The translations under genes were made by a program, and so were the position numbers. This document shows, in pieces, positions 63,727 through 64,000 of a stretch of DNA of 64,000 nt. Position 1 is the stretch's first letter; the number at the start of each line of letters is the position of its first letter. The notes beneath the pieces are model-generated. The model was not told the origin of the DNA. It did no database searches and was given only the letters and a program-made list of their open reading frames with translations. Location: assembly GCF_018257795.1 (NCBI RefSeq), contig NZ_JAERJD010000009.1, forward strand, positions 1-64,000, given 5' to 3'. This DNA comes from Citrobacter sp. JGM124. Its GTDB lineage: Bacteria; Pseudomonadota; Gammaproteobacteria; Enterobacterales; Enterobacteriaceae.

Positions 63727-64000
63727 ATGCTTAGAAACATCAGTGTGAGAAGTGCCATCGCTTCATTCATGATTTTAGCTTTTGTAATCATTGATATACT
63801 GGTTTTTCTTTTATCGGCGAGTTTGCCCGTTTTATTCACATTAAACATCGCCTGGGCGATTATTTTTATTTGCCTGTGGTCGTATATGACATTCTATTTA
63901 GTTAAGCCTATCAATGAAGTTAAGAAAAATATTGATGAAATTAGTTCTGGAAACCTATCTGTTCATGTAGTCGAGTTTGGAAATAATTGTGCTGGCCGCT
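63727..64000 (+). CDS. Methyl-accepting chemotaxis protein, N-terminal part only
   Basis: 91 codons are present before the window edge. MLRNISVRSAIASFMILAFVIID and a second helix (about 31–56, ending ICLWSYMTFYL) form a hairpin with almost no periplasmic loop. A HAMP-like linker follows (VKPINEVKKNIDEISSGNLSVHVVEFGNN). So the receptor has no periplasmic ligand domain; a cytoplasmic PAS or similar sensor may follow beyond the edge. Confidence 0.75.
   Translation, partial: MLRNISVRSAIASFMILAFVIIDILVFLLSASLPVLFTLNIAWAIIFICLWSYMTFYLVKPINEVKKNIDEISSGNLSVHVVEFGNNCAGR

Overview
The window is a chromosomal segment of a Gram-negative enterobacterium (order Enterobacterales). The order bglA–trhA–ygfZ / sdhE–ygfX / fldB / xerD–dsbC–recJ–prfB–lysS–actS–tRNA-Gly(CCC) is the familiar enterobacterial arrangement, and the proteins are close to E. 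coli in length and motif. The accessory content (AcoK-controlled acetoin dehydrogenase, urea ABC transporter, gadC–glsA, inverse autotransporter) and moderate GC suggest a member outside the E. coli/Salmonella group, such as Yersiniaceae, Hafniaceae or Budviciaceae. The genus cannot be fixed from sequence reading alone.

Layout: 1–3.6 kb, a truncated inverse autotransporter adhesin with a small lipoprotein gene upstream; 4.8–7.0 kb, an OmpR-type two-component system; 7.0–9.3 kb, bglA and an RpiR-type regulator; 9.6–19.9 kb, the conserved housekeeping block ending at tRNA-Gly. This block includes the programmed +1 frameshift of prfB. From 20.3 to 26.9 kb there is an accessory island directly downstream of the tRNA. 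It starts with a PAAR-domain toxin operon with a putative membrane immunity protein, followed by a complete four-gene lasso-peptide cluster of the microcin J25/citrocin type.

The lasso cluster is the most interesting part. A very small minus-strand gene (22741–22872) encodes a 43-residue precursor whose predicted core is GGGGQIVEYFTNGGIGRYS, with a Gly1–Glu8 ring. It is transcribed divergently from the B (leader protease), C (lactam synthetase) and D (ABC exporter/immunity) genes, exactly as in mcjA/mcjBCD. These genes are strikingly AT-rich compared with their surroundings.

26.9–35.1 kb holds yfdX, an SgrR-like regulator, a shikimate-dehydrogenase-like gene, a gadC–glsA glutamine-dependent acid-resistance pair with a possible gadB N-terminal remnant upstream, and a TIM-barrel isomerase. 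35.7–43.6 kb is the acetoin dehydrogenase operon acoABCD with its divergent MalT-like activator acoK. 43.7–49.7 kb is urtABCDE (urea uptake), preceded by an excellent sigma-54 promoter and a GGTGCA/TGCACC dyad, suggesting nitrogen control. 49.8–53.5 kb holds a homocysteine S-methyltransferase with an ABC permease and binding protein (no ATPase) and two DUF202 proteins. 53.8–57.7 kb is nirBDC behind a perfect FNR box. 57.7–61.1 kb is an ascorbate-type PTS (IIA, IIB, IIC) divergent from a LacI-family regulator, with a cluster of GATAGCGCTATC operators between them. The window ends with a YbdG-type mechanosensitive channel, an unrecognised gene and the start of a chemotaxis receptor.

Overall it is a stable housekeeping backbone with modules for adhesion, interbacterial competition (toxin plus lasso microcin), acid resistance, nitrogen scavenging and fermentation-product use.
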